A DNA stretch of 59,504 nucleotides, taken from NCBI GenBank assembly GCA_018433885.1, contig JAHDQK010000025.1:1-59504 (forward strand), in the 5' to 3' direction. Below, piece after piece: positions 34,710-43,392 of the stretch. Position 1 is the stretch's first letter. Each line of letters starts with the position of its first letter. The notes under the pieces are model-generated. The model made no database searches. It was not told where the DNA came from and saw nothing but the letters and a program-made list of their open reading frames with translations. Both the position numbers and the translations under genes were made by a program. Source of the DNA: Candidatus Cloacimonadota bacterium (GTDB lineage: Bacteria > Cloacimonadota > Cloacimonadia > Cloacimonadales > Cloacimonadaceae).

Positions 34710-35780
34710 TTACTCCACTCTCATTGCCAGACCTATGGCAAGAGCAAGCTGCGGATCCTTTTTATCATGGAATTTTTCGGGCATTTCCACATTCGTGAAG
34801 GGCATAAACACCTCGGTAGGTACATTCACCTTATCCTGCAGATATTCCGGAAGCCCCTTAAGTTTCGCTGTGCCACCCGTGAGCAGAATCTTACGGAAAT
34901 CGCTGTTGCCAGCTTCTTTCACATAGAAACGCAGGGAACGGCGCAGTTCTTCGGCAATTGCTTCTTCGGTAGGCTTCTCAGAAATGTCGAGCATGCTGAT
35001 AGTCTGCACAGTAGGGTTATTCGGATCGTCCAGAAGACCGTGTTTGAACTTATACTCCTCAGCTTCCGACCATTCCATCTGGCGTTTGCGCATGATATCC
35101 TGAGTGAAGTTGTAGCCACCATAGGGAATATCGCGGGCAAAAAACTTCGCATCCGGCCCCCAGATGATCATATTGGTTCTATGCGCACCAACATTCAGTA
35201 TCACATACACGCCTTCTTCGGTGAAGGCATTCATGATAAAGCTGTTGGCGACCGCCAAAGAATCGATATCCACAATGTGGGGATTCAGATTTGCGGTGGC
35301 AAGGATTCCTGTATGTTGGTTCAGAACTTCCTTGGATGTGGCGGATAGCAAGATGTTCATGTTATTCGTCTTCTCTTCCACAGAAAGTACCTGATAATCC
35401 AGCACCATATCCGAACCACTGATTGGGATGTGCTTTTTTGCCTCGAAGAAGAGCGCGGATTCCAGCTCATCATCTGGCAGAAAGATGGTCTTGATCTGCT
35501 TGATGCTGGTGTTATCCCCGCCTATCGAAGTAACCAGGTGTTTGATGTTTTTGGGTGATATCCTCAGAGTCTTCAACATCTCTACAATCACCGGTGCAAA
35601 TCGCTCCGGCCGCAGATCGCTTAGGACATACTCCACCCCTTGAGGCACGGTTGGGCGCACCTCATAGTTCAAGAGCTTAAAGCCATCATGAAGCTTCTTG
35701 AGGTGAACGATTTTCACACTGTGGGTACCGATGTCGATTCCCACAGTCTCTTTGAATCGAACGGCTTTGTTCTTCTTCAT
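34710..35780 (-). CDS. pilM: PilM, actin-like type IV pilus assembly protein
   Basis: 356 aa. Actin-like ATPase fold: phosphate-1 motif VGIDIGTHSVKIVHLK near the N-terminus, adenosine region LLTGGTAKLKGLPEYL near the C-terminus, with IVDIDSLAVANSF and ILNVGAHRTNMII between. Cytoplasmic scaffold that binds PilN's N-terminus. Normal length. Ribosome binding site AGAGGAAA before the ATG. It opens the pilM-N-O-P-Q block, as in most genomes. High confidence. Confidence 0.93.
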   Translation of the reverse strand: MKKNKAVRFKETVGIDIGTHSVKIVHLKKLHDGFKLLNYEVRPTVPQGVEYVLSDLRPERFAPVIVEMLKTLRISPKNIKHLVTSIGGDNTSIKQIKTIFLPDDELESALFFEAKKHIPISGSDMVLDYQVLSVEEKTNNMNILLSATSKEVLNQHTGILATANLNPHIVDIDSLAVANSFIMNAFTEEGVYVILNVGAHRTNMIIWGPDAKFFARDIPYGGYNFTQDIMRKRQMEWSEAEEYKFKHGLLDDPNNPTVQTISMLDISEKPTEEAIAEELRRSLRFYVKEAGNSDFRKILLTGGTAKLKGLPEYLQDKVNVPTEVFMPFTNVEMPEKFHDKKDPQLALAIGLAMRVE

Positions 35781-35823
35781 ATTTCCTCTTTATTCCACAT
35801 ACATTATATTCTATATCAGTCCG

Positions 35824-37761
35824 TTAGAAGTAACGGTTAAATTCCCCTATATCAGGCAGAACCACGCTCCAGGAACCATGGGTCAAGGGCTCTTTACCGC
35901 CTGCGAGGCGCGCTTCCGGATAGAAGAGCGGCTGAGTGTTGAGGAAGCGTTTATCGAAGTTGTAATTCTTGCGATAACCGGTTCCGGATCCGGTAGTACC
36001 CGGATATCTTCTGGCTTGCAGAACCAGACCCCCGATCACGGGATCCGGGAATGGAGTCAACACCACAGGACCTCCGCACATATCAAGAGGGATATTCCAT
36101 ACTCCGCTGTTTGAAGGATACTCGTTGTCGTTTCCGCTACGATGCACGAAGCCACGCCGGCGTTGAGCCACTGCGCCAAAGATGTTAATCGTGCCGCGTT
36201 CTGTATAAGGATCGCGTTCCGGCCAAACAGGATTGTACCACGGATAATCCAGTGTCGCAGGCCATGGTTGGGCTTGGGTGGGTGGGAAGCGTCTGCGGTG
36301 CAGATCGATCCAATCAAAGTAATACTGTTCTCCCTGGAACATTACGTTTACCGCGGGGGTGGAGCCATGGGGGTGTTGATACTCAAAGGTAAAGACACCG
36401 TGCTCAAAGTTCGCATCGCTGGGGTTTGAAGGACCACCATCACCCAGCGCGCACATTGCGGCATAGATGAAAATGCCACCTCCGGCTGGCTCTGGATAAT
36501 CTGAATTGGAGCCCACGTTAGGATGAATGCGAGTCGAATCTGAAGGGTTCATATACGCGTATTTGACATAAATTGAGCCTTCGGAAACGATGCCGACCAT
36601 ATCGGCGCGGTTGTTAATTGGGTTCACGTTCAGGTTCGTTCCACGCAATTTGATGTCACCGATCAGAGAAATATCGCGTGAGCTACCCCAGGTCTGATAC
36701 CCGGCAAAATTGCCCTTTAGCCAAAGATCGCCATAGACGAAAATACCAGCGTTTCGCAGGTTCCCGATTGTCGTAGAAGTCCATGTGGTATCTGGTACTC
36801 CGACAAAATAACTATACAAAGAGTCGGAATCTTCTACGGGCAAGTTGGGATAAGGATTCCACACATCGACAGCAACGCGTAAGGGTTCGCTGATTTCACC
36901 TGTATACACCTCTGCGGATGAACCATCCACGGTAACCATGTAGATTACTTCTCGATTCGAGTTGGGTGATCCCAACCTAATGCGGGCGTTGTTGCGCAGG
37001 GTCTCGGCTGTTGCGGGGAAATCGTAACCGGAATATTCCTCGATCAAACCACCCTGAAAGACTTGTTCCAGTGGATAGCTCTGGGGGGTAGAGATGATGT
37101 TTCCGGTGGTAGTTACCAGATTCAGGAAAGTAGGCCAGCCATTGTTTGAACCACCTCCAGCTTGTTTCATATAAATATCGGAGTTACTATGGATTTTACC
37201 CTCGATCACGTCCTGACCATAAAAATAAACCGGATTGCCGGCAGGGGAGGTATCCTGATCCGAGAAATACATGAATTCTGCAAGTGAGGATTGATTTAGC
37301 TGAAGCGAAGAGGCAGTAAAGACCTGAGTGCTGTTATCGTTAAAATTGCTGAGCGCATTGCCCACGGCGGTATTTACCAAAGTCTTCAAGCGGAAGACGT
37401 CGGTCATCGTGGTACCCTGGATACCGGTATCAGAGCCGATGATCGTGCTTTCCTGAGTCTTCGAAAGCAGGCTACGAATCCTGAAAGTACGCCTTAGCTT
37501 TCCAGAATCGATCACAAGCTTCTTTTCCGGAATCGTGATCACTTGGTTCAGCGTGAGTGGGTTCTGGACAAGGAAATTCTGCCCACGATAGGCATCCGAG
37601 CGTAGCAAATGAATGCTTTGCTGTTGCTCATAATCGTAGCTGTAATTCCTAAAATCCCGTAAGACCAGCCCGGACATGGTGAGACCGGAGACCATCCCCA
37701 TTACTGCCATAAGCATTACTATGGAGAGGTTGCCGTTTTCTTTTCTGAGTATACTAAACAT
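35824..37761 (-). CDS. large PilX-like pilus-associated protein
   Basis: 645 aa from the ATG at 37761 (GAGGTG six bases upstream; a GTG at 37770 is an alternative). The N-terminus has a single hydrophobic helix after a basic and polar start (KENGNLSIVMLMAVMGMVSG), like PilX-type proteins, but lacks the Gly-Phe cleavage motif of true prepilins. The bulk (about 100-640) is a beta-rich, aromatic, Asn/Pro/Gly-rich passenger with patterns such as GIFVYGDLWLKGNF, ISLIGDIKLRG and GIVSEGSIYVKYAY, suggesting a beta-solenoid or DUF4900-like fold. It sits between the minor prepilins and pilM. It could be a tip protein or minor-pilin-complex component; the function is inferred from position only. Confidence 0.7.
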   Translation of the reverse strand: MFSILRKENGNLSIVMLMAVMGMVSGLTMSGLVLRDFRNYSYDYEQQQSIHLLRSDAYRGQNFLVQNPLTLNQVITIPEKKLVIDSGKLRRTFRIRSLLSKTQESTIIGSDTGIQGTTMTDVFRLKTLVNTAVGNALSNFNDNSTQVFTASSLQLNQSSLAEFMYFSDQDTSPAGNPVYFYGQDVIEGKIHSNSDIYMKQAGGGSNNGWPTFLNLVTTTGNIISTPQSYPLEQVFQGGLIEEYSGYDFPATAETLRNNARIRLGSPNSNREVIYMVTVDGSSAEVYTGEISEPLRVAVDVWNPYPNLPVEDSDSLYSYFVGVPDTTWTSTTIGNLRNAGIFVYGDLWLKGNFAGYQTWGSSRDISLIGDIKLRGTNLNVNPINNRADMVGIVSEGSIYVKYAYMNPSDSTRIHPNVGSNSDYPEPAGGGIFIYAAMCALGDGGPSNPSDANFEHGVFTFEYQHPHGSTPAVNVMFQGEQYYFDWIDLHRRRFPPTQAQPWPATLDYPWYNPVWPERDPYTERGTINIFGAVAQRRRGFVHRSGNDNEYPSNSGVWNIPLDMCGGPVVLTPFPDPVIGGLVLQARRYPGTTGSGTGYRKNYNFDKRFLNTQPLFYPEARLAGGKEPLTHGSWSVVLPDIGEFNRYF

Positions 37762-37799
37762 AATATTCACCTCAGTTTAACTTTTCAGATTCTTCATCT

Positions 37800-38492
37800 T
37801 TATTTACCTGAGTGTTTCTTGGCCACTGTCGTTTTGTATCTGACGGTTTGGTATTCACGTTTATAAGGAAGTGGATCATCCTTGATCATCACTCTGGCTT
37901 CGATTTCCAAGCCGATAAGAGCAAGCTGGTTGTCTTCGATCATCCGATAATACTGGTCTTTGTTTTCGTTGGACACCTTGAAAGATACTACTTCCACTTT
38001 GTCTGCCTCGCTTCGTTTGGGAAAGATATACAGCGGAGCTGGAACGCGGGAACCTCTGTAGATGTAGGATGCCCGGATCGCGCCATCGTCGAGATAGTAT
38101 TCCAGATAGTCTCCACCCTGGTTTGTATATTCCGGGGTGGATGGGGTTACTCTTACTCTGCTGCCATAGCCCAAGAAGGGTTGAAAATCCGGAATCGTGA
38201 TTTCCTTGGCGTTTGAGATGCCCCAAAACTGTCTGTGGGCGGGATCATAGTTTTGGTTGGTAATCAGATGTCGCTCCTGGGCAGGCATTCGCATACCGTA
38301 GCGCATCAAGTGAAAAGTCTCCATAACACCCTGTTGCAGGGATACATAGGAGTCTATTGAGTTATAAGATTTAAAGAAGGCGATCACTCCCACGGCCGAC
38401 ACGGCGATCAGTATGGTGGACATCAGCACGACGCTGATAACCTCAATAAGAGATGTTCCTTTTTCGTTTCGCAGAATATTAGTCATCATCAT
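37800..38492 (-). CDS. minor prepilin, PilW-like
   Basis: 230 aa. Type III prepilin signal: leader MMMTNILRNEKG then T-S-L-I-E, with the cleavage site after G12 and the conserved Glu at +5 (E17), followed by a hydrophobic helix (VISVVLMSTILIAVSAVGVI). The rest is a C-terminal globular domain. The first of three consecutive ATGs overlaps the upstream prepilin stop (TAATG). Minor pilins of the PilW type prime pilus assembly. It needs a prepilin peptidase, which is not encoded in the window. Confidence 0.85.
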   Translation of the reverse strand: MMMTNILRNEKGTSLIEVISVVLMSTILIAVSAVGVIAFFKSYNSIDSYVSLQQGVMETFHLMRYGMRMPAQERHLITNQNYDPAHRQFWGISNAKEITIPDFQPFLGYGSRVRVTPSTPEYTNQGGDYLEYYLDDGAIRASYIYRGSRVPAPLYIFPKRSEADKVEVVSFKVSNENKDQYYRMIEDNQLALIGLEIEARVMIKDDPLPYKREYQTVRYKTTVAKKHSGK

Positions 38493-38956
38493 TACCGTGG
38501 ATAGTGGTCTTCTTGCAACACGACCTTATGAGGATCTCTACGGGTGGGGTAATCCCAAGTAACTGTAGCATATACTCGTTTATAAGGGTAATACTGGTTG
38601 CCATATACTTCGAGTTTGTCTTCGACAGTCACACTGAGATTTGCCATCAGCTGAGTATCCTCATCCAGATCGACCAGTAAGACCGGGCGATTCACAAAGG
38701 GCAACAACACCTGGACAGACTGATCCAAATTGTAGCGGTTGTAAAAGTACTGGCGTTCCAATTCGGAAGACGCCAACAAAGTTGCCGCACGGTACTGATG
38801 GTTCAGGACAGACTGTTTATGGCCATACATTATACCTATATAAACAGTCAGAACCAAAACCGCCAGTACGACTACGGCAATCATCAATTCTATCAGAGTG
38901 ACCCCCCGCTCATCTTTGAGCAGGCAGGTGTTGTGTTCTAAAAAGCGGGGTGTCAT
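38492..38956 (-). CDS. minor prepilin, PilV/GspI-like
   Basis: 154 aa. Prepilin signal with basic leader ending KDERG (G18), then VTLIE with Glu at +5 and the hydrophobic helix LMIAVVVLAVLVLTVYIG. The following ASSELERQYF stretch resembles GspI/PilV-type minor pilins. It lies 14 bases after pilT and overlaps the next prepilin by one base (TAATG). Likely part of the minor-pilin initiation complex. Confidence 0.85.
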   Translation of the reverse strand: MTPRFLEHNTCLLKDERGVTLIELMIAVVVLAVLVLTVYIGIMYGHKQSVLNHQYRAATLLASSELERQYFYNRYNLDQSVQVLLPFVNRPVLLVDLDEDTQLMANLSVTVEDKLEVYGNQYYPYKRVYATVTWDYPTRRDPHKVVLQEDHYPR

Positions 38957-38970
38957 CCTAAACCATCCCT

Positions 38971-40026
38971 TTAGAAACCGGCGCCGGAGGCAAAGAGTTT
39001 CGGGTTTTCTGCCACTTCTTCTGCCACGGTGCGTTCCACATAGTTGTTCATTACCAGGTTATACAGAGATTGATCTCTGGTCTGCATCCCTTCTTTGGTT
39101 GAAGATTGGATGACGGAAGGAATCTGGTATGTTTTTTCTTCGCGGATCAGGTTTCTCACGGCAGCGTTTGCCAGCATGATTTCCACGGCCGGCACGCGAC
39201 CCTTTCCATCCTTGGTGGGCAACAGGGTCTGGGATATCACCGCTTCCAGAGATTCCGAGAGCATGGAGCGTACCTGTTGTTGCTGCTCTTTGGGGAACAT
39301 ATCGATTATACGGTCGATGGATTTTGTACAACTTCCTGTGTGCAGGGTTGCAAAAACCAAGTGACCGGTTTCGGCAGCTGTCAACGCAAGTGACACTGTC
39401 TCCAAATCACGCATTTCCCCGACCAGGATCACGTCCGGATCCTCACGCAGAGCGCTACGCAGCGCGGCGGTGAAGCTCCAGGTATCGTGTCCCAGCTCAC
39501 GCTGGTTGATCAGGCTGTTTTTACTGCGATGTACAAATTCAATGGGGTCCTCTACCGTGATAATGTGACAGAACCGGTTGTCGTTGATGCTGTCTATCAT
39601 TGTAGCCAAAGTAGTGGACTTTCCGCTTCCGGTGGGTCCTGTCACCAGGATCAGACCTTTTTCTTTTTTGGTAAGACGTTTGAGAATCTCCGGCAGCTTC
39701 AGTTCATCGTAGCTTTTGATCTCATTGGGGATCACACGGAACGCCGCCGATATGCCATTGATCTGATGAAAAGCGTTTACACGAAAACGAACATCGTTGG
39801 AAAGCTTCGTGGAAAAGTCGATCTCCAGATTCTTTCTGAACATTTCCTGCTGCACTTCGTTCATCACGCCATAGACGAGATTCTCTACATCTTCCTGGCT
39901 AAGCACCGGAAGGTTGAGTTTTTTCATCTTACCGTTGACTCGCACCATGGGGTGCGAGCCTACGGCAACATGAAGGTCAGACGCTCCCGCCTCAGCGGTA
40001 AAGCGTAGTAGTTCATGAATCGTCAA
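38971..40026 (-). CDS. pilT: type IV pilus retraction ATPase PilT
   Basis: 351 aa, starting at TTG (40026) with GGAGG eight bases upstream; no ATG gives a better N-terminus, and MTIHELLRFTAEAGASDLHV is the family start. Walker A GPTGSGKST (K136), Asp box ITVEDPIEF, Walker B ALREDPDVILVGEMRD (the PilT signature), His box ATLHT. It depolymerises the pilus and drives twitching motility. Normal length and, unlike PilB, without the tetracysteine zinc site. It follows pilA directly, an order seen in few systems. High confidence. Confidence 0.95.
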   Translation of the reverse strand: MTIHELLRFTAEAGASDLHVAVGSHPMVRVNGKMKKLNLPVLSQEDVENLVYGVMNEVQQEMFRKNLEIDFSTKLSNDVRFRVNAFHQINGISAAFRVIPNEIKSYDELKLPEILKRLTKKEKGLILVTGPTGSGKSTTLATMIDSINDNRFCHIITVEDPIEFVHRSKNSLINQRELGHDTWSFTAALRSALREDPDVILVGEMRDLETVSLALTAAETGHLVFATLHTGSCTKSIDRIIDMFPKEQQQQVRSMLSESLEAVISQTLLPTKDGKGRVPAVEIMLANAAVRNLIREEKTYQIPSVIQSSTKEGMQTRDQSLYNLVMNNYVERTVAEEVAENPKLFASGAGF

Positions 40027-40044
40027 AGTACCGTCCTCCCTAAA

Positions 40045-40482
40045 TTAGTCGGTCTCCATTCCTCCGGACTCGGGGTTGGTCCAGGTATCGATGCCATAAC
40101 CGCGGAATTTGGCTTCCACTACGTCATAAACAACTTGTTTACCTTCGCCGCCGGGGAAATCCTGCAGAGAAGTGGCGATGTACTGACGGGGGGGATTTCC
40201 GGTAACTTCAAACTTCCAGTTCTTAAGGGTGCTTTCACCAAGGTTAGCGTCTTTCTGAGCGTCTTCGATGGTGTAACCTTCGGTAGTTCCGGTGGTTTGC
40301 AACTGAACATCAAAGGCTTTGCGGATGGTAGTAATTGCGGTTTGAGCTTCTGTACTACGGGATTTTTCCACATAACGCAGATAACGTGGCACCGCGATCG
40401 CAGCCAAAATAGCGACGATGATAACCACCACCAACACTTCGATAAGGGTGAAACCCTTCTGGTTTTTCAGTTTTCTGAGCAT
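40045..40482 (-). CDS. pilA: major type IV pilin
   Basis: 145 aa. Type IVa prepilin: short leader MLRKLKNQKG cleaved after G10, then FTLIEVLVVVIIVAILAAI with Phe +1 and Glu +5 (E15). The C-terminal domain is small and charged, rich in Gly and Thr, and lacks the disulfide-loop cysteines of many Proteobacterial pilins, resembling the short pilins of Geobacter or Cloacimonas type. AGGAGG precedes the ATG. First gene of the pilus operon, so its upstream region (40483-40977) must hold the operon promoter. High confidence that it is a pilin; being the major one is inferred from its position and short leader. Confidence 0.92.
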   Translation of the reverse strand: MLRKLKNQKGFTLIEVLVVVIIVAILAAIAVPRYLRYVEKSRSTEAQTAITTIRKAFDVQLQTTGTTEGYTIEDAQKDANLGESTLKNWKFEVTGNPPRQYIATSLQDFPGGEGKQVVYDVVEAKFRGYGIDTWTNPESGGMETD

Positions 40483-40977
40483 TTTAGTATCCTCCTGGGG
40501 GATCGTTTTTTTTCATGATTAAGCTATATGCACGATGTGTGCCAAAAAAGCGCAAAACCTGTGCGCCAAACTTGCTTTTTGTCTCTAAAATTCAAATTCC
40601 AGACCTTTACAATTCTTGTCAACTAATATTTATTTATTTCCTGTTAAGTAACTTAACTCTGCGCTTAGCTTGGATCGCCTCCATCCTTGATATATCGCGC
40701 TTTTTTATGCTTCTGGCGGGAATGATTCATATATTGATCTTGAAAAGAAACAAATAACGCCACCTGTCATTTCTCCCGGTGAAGCCCCCCACCTCCACCA
40801 CTCCAAGATTGATGATCAAGTGAGAGAAATTCCCCGCAGGATATCCGGCTAATAATGGTATCAGAGAGAGCAGATAGTTCAAACACCATATAATTTTACA
40901 AAAGGCTTGACGCAGATAAGGAGCTTATGATTTTGTCACAATTTGGATTTTATCAATTGCGAAAAAAGGAGCATAGA
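40483..40977. other. divergent intergenic region upstream of pilA and the foldase gene
   Basis: 495 bases separating pilA (leftward) from the foldase (rightward). For pilA there is a -35-like TTGACA on the minus strand at 40622-40617, but no clear -10 follows. For the foldase, TTGACG (40907-40912) lies close to the start, also without a convincing -10. Two similar segments, GTGTGCCAAAAAAGCGC and GTGCGCCAAACTTGC, lie about 24 bases apart upstream of pilA and could be a regulatory repeat. No small gene recognised. Confidence 0.5.
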
Positions 40978-43011
40978 ATGTCATTATCCGCACCTAAACT
41001 ACTGTTAATCAGCATGATATTGCTGTTTGCCGGAACCCTAGTTGCCGCCCCCAATACCCCGATTCCGGTAAGCAACTCAAACCAGCTTGAGCAAAGCGAC
41101 ATCCTCGCTGAGTACGATGGCGGCAAGATCCTGCGTGAAGATATCATGGACAGAATCAATAAACTGCCAGCCCAGCATCAGAGCCGCTTTCTTACCACCG
41201 ACGGCCAACTCCAAGTGCTGGACATCGTAGCCACAGAGGAAGTCTTTTATAAGAAAGCAAAAGACCTGGGCATCGATCAGAACCAAGAAGTTTTGGACAG
41301 ATTGGCAGATCTGGATAGAAGATTCTATCTTCAGGAATACTATAAAAGAAATGTGACCGAACTAACAGAGATCACAGATGCTGACCTTGAGAACTATTAC
41401 AACGAAAACCTCAGCCAGTTCTATATGAACCCCAACATTACCATCCATTATATCCAAACCGCCAGCGAGCAGGATGCTCTAGCTGCCATCAAAGAACTGA
41501 ATGAAGGTGCCAGCTTTGCCTCTGTTTCCGATAAATATAACCAAAACACCTATGCCAAGGGCCTTAAAGGCGTGATCAAAAACGTTCGCCTGAACGGCAA
41601 TATTCCCGGCGTGGGCAACGACCTTGAATTAGAAGCAATTATTCGCAATACCACTGCGGATGCCGCTGTAGTTCACGGTCCCCACCAAACTGCGATGGGT
41701 TGGCACATCTTCCGCACGGTAGATTGGCTGCCCGGCCGCCAGCGCGAATTTGTGGAAGTGAAGAGCGAGCTGGAACAGCGGGTGCGTCCTCTTAAAGATA
41801 AAGAGCTGTTGGAAGCATTAAGAGAAAACCTGAAAACCAAGTATCAAGTTACTATTGATACGGAAATGGCAAACCGAGTGAACCTTCAGGAAAAAGCCTT
41901 GAACGACCCCATCCTGGAGTCCCTGATTGTTTCTGCTCCGAACTCCACCCTGAACATCTCCGTAGGTCAGCTTTTGATAGAGTTCAATAAGTTATCTCCC
42001 CAGGAACAGGTTTTCTACACTCGTGGCGATGGACCTGTGGCTTTTGCCGAACAACACTTGATCCAGAAACTCTTCCACCTGGATGCCAAAGCTCAGAACT
42101 ACGAGCAGTACTTCCTTGAAAATGAAGAATATAAGATGTTGCGTCGCAACACCGTCCTCCGCCGCGCCTTCGAGATATTGGTGCTTGATTCCATCGAGAT
42201 CTCAAACGAAGAGATCACCGCCCGTTACGAGAAAGACAAAGAAGAGTATGCCATGCCCGCGCATCGTAGCATTCAAGTGCTTTTCTTTGAAAACGATAAA
42301 ACCGCCAAAAAGGCTTGGAGAAAGTTCAATACCGCCCACAAAAGAAAAAACGAGAAGAACATCACCAAGATCATCAATAAATACTCCACGCGACCGGATA
42401 AATCCATCTATGAAAACCAATACGACAATGGCATCGTTACCGGCTTGGTGCAGGACGCAGATTTTTCCAGAAGAATCTGGGATAATCCCGTGGGATACCT
42501 ATCCCCCGTTTTCAAGACTGTCAATGGCGACATCGTGTTTTTCCGCACTCTCTCCGAGACCCCGAAAAGCTACCGTCCCTCGGTGGAAATCGAACCCCGC
42601 ATCTATAACCTGATCAAACAAGAAAAAGAAAGAACCCGCCAAGAAGAAGTAAAAGAACAGCTCTTTGTAGAGTACAATCTGAAACGTTACCCGGAACGGA
42701 TTAAGCTTACGGTAAGTGCTGAAAAACTCTTTGAATTTGCGGATAACGCTGCCCGGAACCGGAATTATAAGGATGCTACTGTATTCTACGATCAGATCAT
42801 TGATAACTACAAAAATGGTACCGACGATTACAAAGCCTTCTTCATGAAAGCATTTCTGGTAGCTGAAGAGCTTAAGGACACCGATGCCGCCATCCGGTTG
42901 TTCAAATACTTCGTGGAAAACTACCCGGAAGGTGATTTGCACGAATCCGCTCATTTCATGATCAACAGTCTGGAAGGTAATCTCGATGGCTTCGAGAACT
43001 TCGAAGAATAG
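40978..43011 (+). CDS. periplasmic PpiC/SurA-like peptidyl-prolyl isomerase with C-terminal TPR region
   Basis: 677 aa from the ATG at 40978, chosen because GGAG lies seven bases upstream and it opens a signal peptide (MSLSAPKLLLISMILLFAGTL ending AA). A second ATG at 40927 with AAGGAG close by is possible. A SurA_N-like helical region follows, then a parvulin-like domain (about 130-245; NPNITIHYIQT, AMGWHIFRTVDW), and a second, more degenerate one (about 400-520; RSIQVLFFEND, VNGDIVFFRTLSE). The last 110 residues form TPR-like helices (AARNRNYKDATVFYDQIIDNY, AIRLFKYFVENYPEG). Expected role: outer-membrane protein folding in the periplasm. It ends at a strong terminator and is transcribed alone. 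Confidence 0.85.
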   Translation: MSLSAPKLLLISMILLFAGTLVAAPNTPIPVSNSNQLEQSDILAEYDGGKILREDIMDRINKLPAQHQSRFLTTDGQLQVLDIVATEEVFYKKAKDLGIDQNQEVLDRLADLDRRFYLQEYYKRNVTELTEITDADLENYYNENLSQFYMNPNITIHYIQTASEQDALAAIKELNEGASFASVSDKYNQNTYAKGLKGVIKNVRLNGNIPGVGNDLELEAIIRNTTADAAVVHGPHQTAMGWHIFRTVDWLPGRQREFVEVKSELEQRVRPLKDKELLEALRENLKTKYQVTIDTEMANRVNLQEKALNDPILESLIVSAPNSTLNISVGQLLIEFNKLSPQEQVFYTRGDGPVAFAEQHLIQKLFHLDAKAQNYEQYFLENEEYKMLRRNTVLRRAFEILVLDSIEISNEEITARYEKDKEEYAMPAHRSIQVLFFENDKTAKKAWRKFNTAHKRKNEKNITKIINKYSTRPDKSIYENQYDNGIVTGLVQDADFSRRIWDNPVGYLSPVFKTVNGDIVFFRTLSETPKSYRPSVEIEPRIYNLIKQEKERTRQEEVKEQLFVEYNLKRYPERIKLTVSAEKLFEFADNAARNRNYKDATVFYDQIIDNYKNGTDDYKAFFMKAFLVAEELKDTDAAIRLFKYFVENYPEGDLHESAHFMINSLEGNLDGFENFEE

Positions 43012-43039
43012 AGTATAACTAATTATTCAGCGATTACTT

Positions 43040-43068
43040 AGGTGGATCTCTTCGATCCACCTTTTTTT
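43040..43068 (+). terminator. intrinsic terminator of the foldase gene
   Basis: Perfect stem GGTGGATC (43041-43048) and GATCCACC (43054-43061) with a five-base loop and an extra A-T pair, followed by seven T (43062-43068). A textbook Rho-independent terminator, 29 bases after the foldase stop. Confidence 0.95.
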
Positions 43069-43308
43069 ATCAGGAAGACTTCACCAAAGCTTGCTTGCCC
43101 CGCAGAACATGTAAAAGAATATGATAACACCCCGCTTGGAGCGGATAAATCTTGGAAAGTAAGATTGTGGGAAATGGCATCTGGGGGATTTGCACCAATA
43201 CAAACGCTATGCTCAAGCGAGTAATGACAGGATGCCCCTTAATAATCCATTAGTTTCTACAAGCGGGGAAGGAAACCTCACACCCTTTGCGCGAAGGAAT
43301 CTTAATGC

Positions 43309-43375
43309 CGTCTTCCAGCAATGTGGACTGCATCAAGACGGCTTCGGGACTGCTTATCTGAATGGGGATGAATGG
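43309..43375 (+). repeat. dispersed intergenic element, copy C, with hairpin
   Basis: GCCGTCTT (43309-43316) pairs perfectly with AAGACGGC (43335-43342) around a 18-base loop; then GACTGCTT (43348-43355), five bases, AATGGGGATGAATGG (43361-43375). GCATCAAGAC (43330-43339) has the same distance to GACTGCTT as in copy B. Confidence 0.5.
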
Positions 43376-43392
43376 TTTAAGTTTGGGGCATT

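Larger units (their letters stand above)
43012..43392. other. intergenic region with terminator and a dispersed element
   Basis: 381 bases between the foldase and the end of the BAT operon. It contains the terminator at 43040-43068 and element copy C (43309-43375). The stretch between them (about 43070-43300) shows no protein-like frame and no recognised structure. Confidence 0.6.

Noticed and set aside
40540-40575. Sigma-54-type promoter upstream of pilA on the minus strand (TGGCGC and TTGC)
   Set aside because: The GG and GC doublets are two bases too far apart for the -24/-12 spacing.
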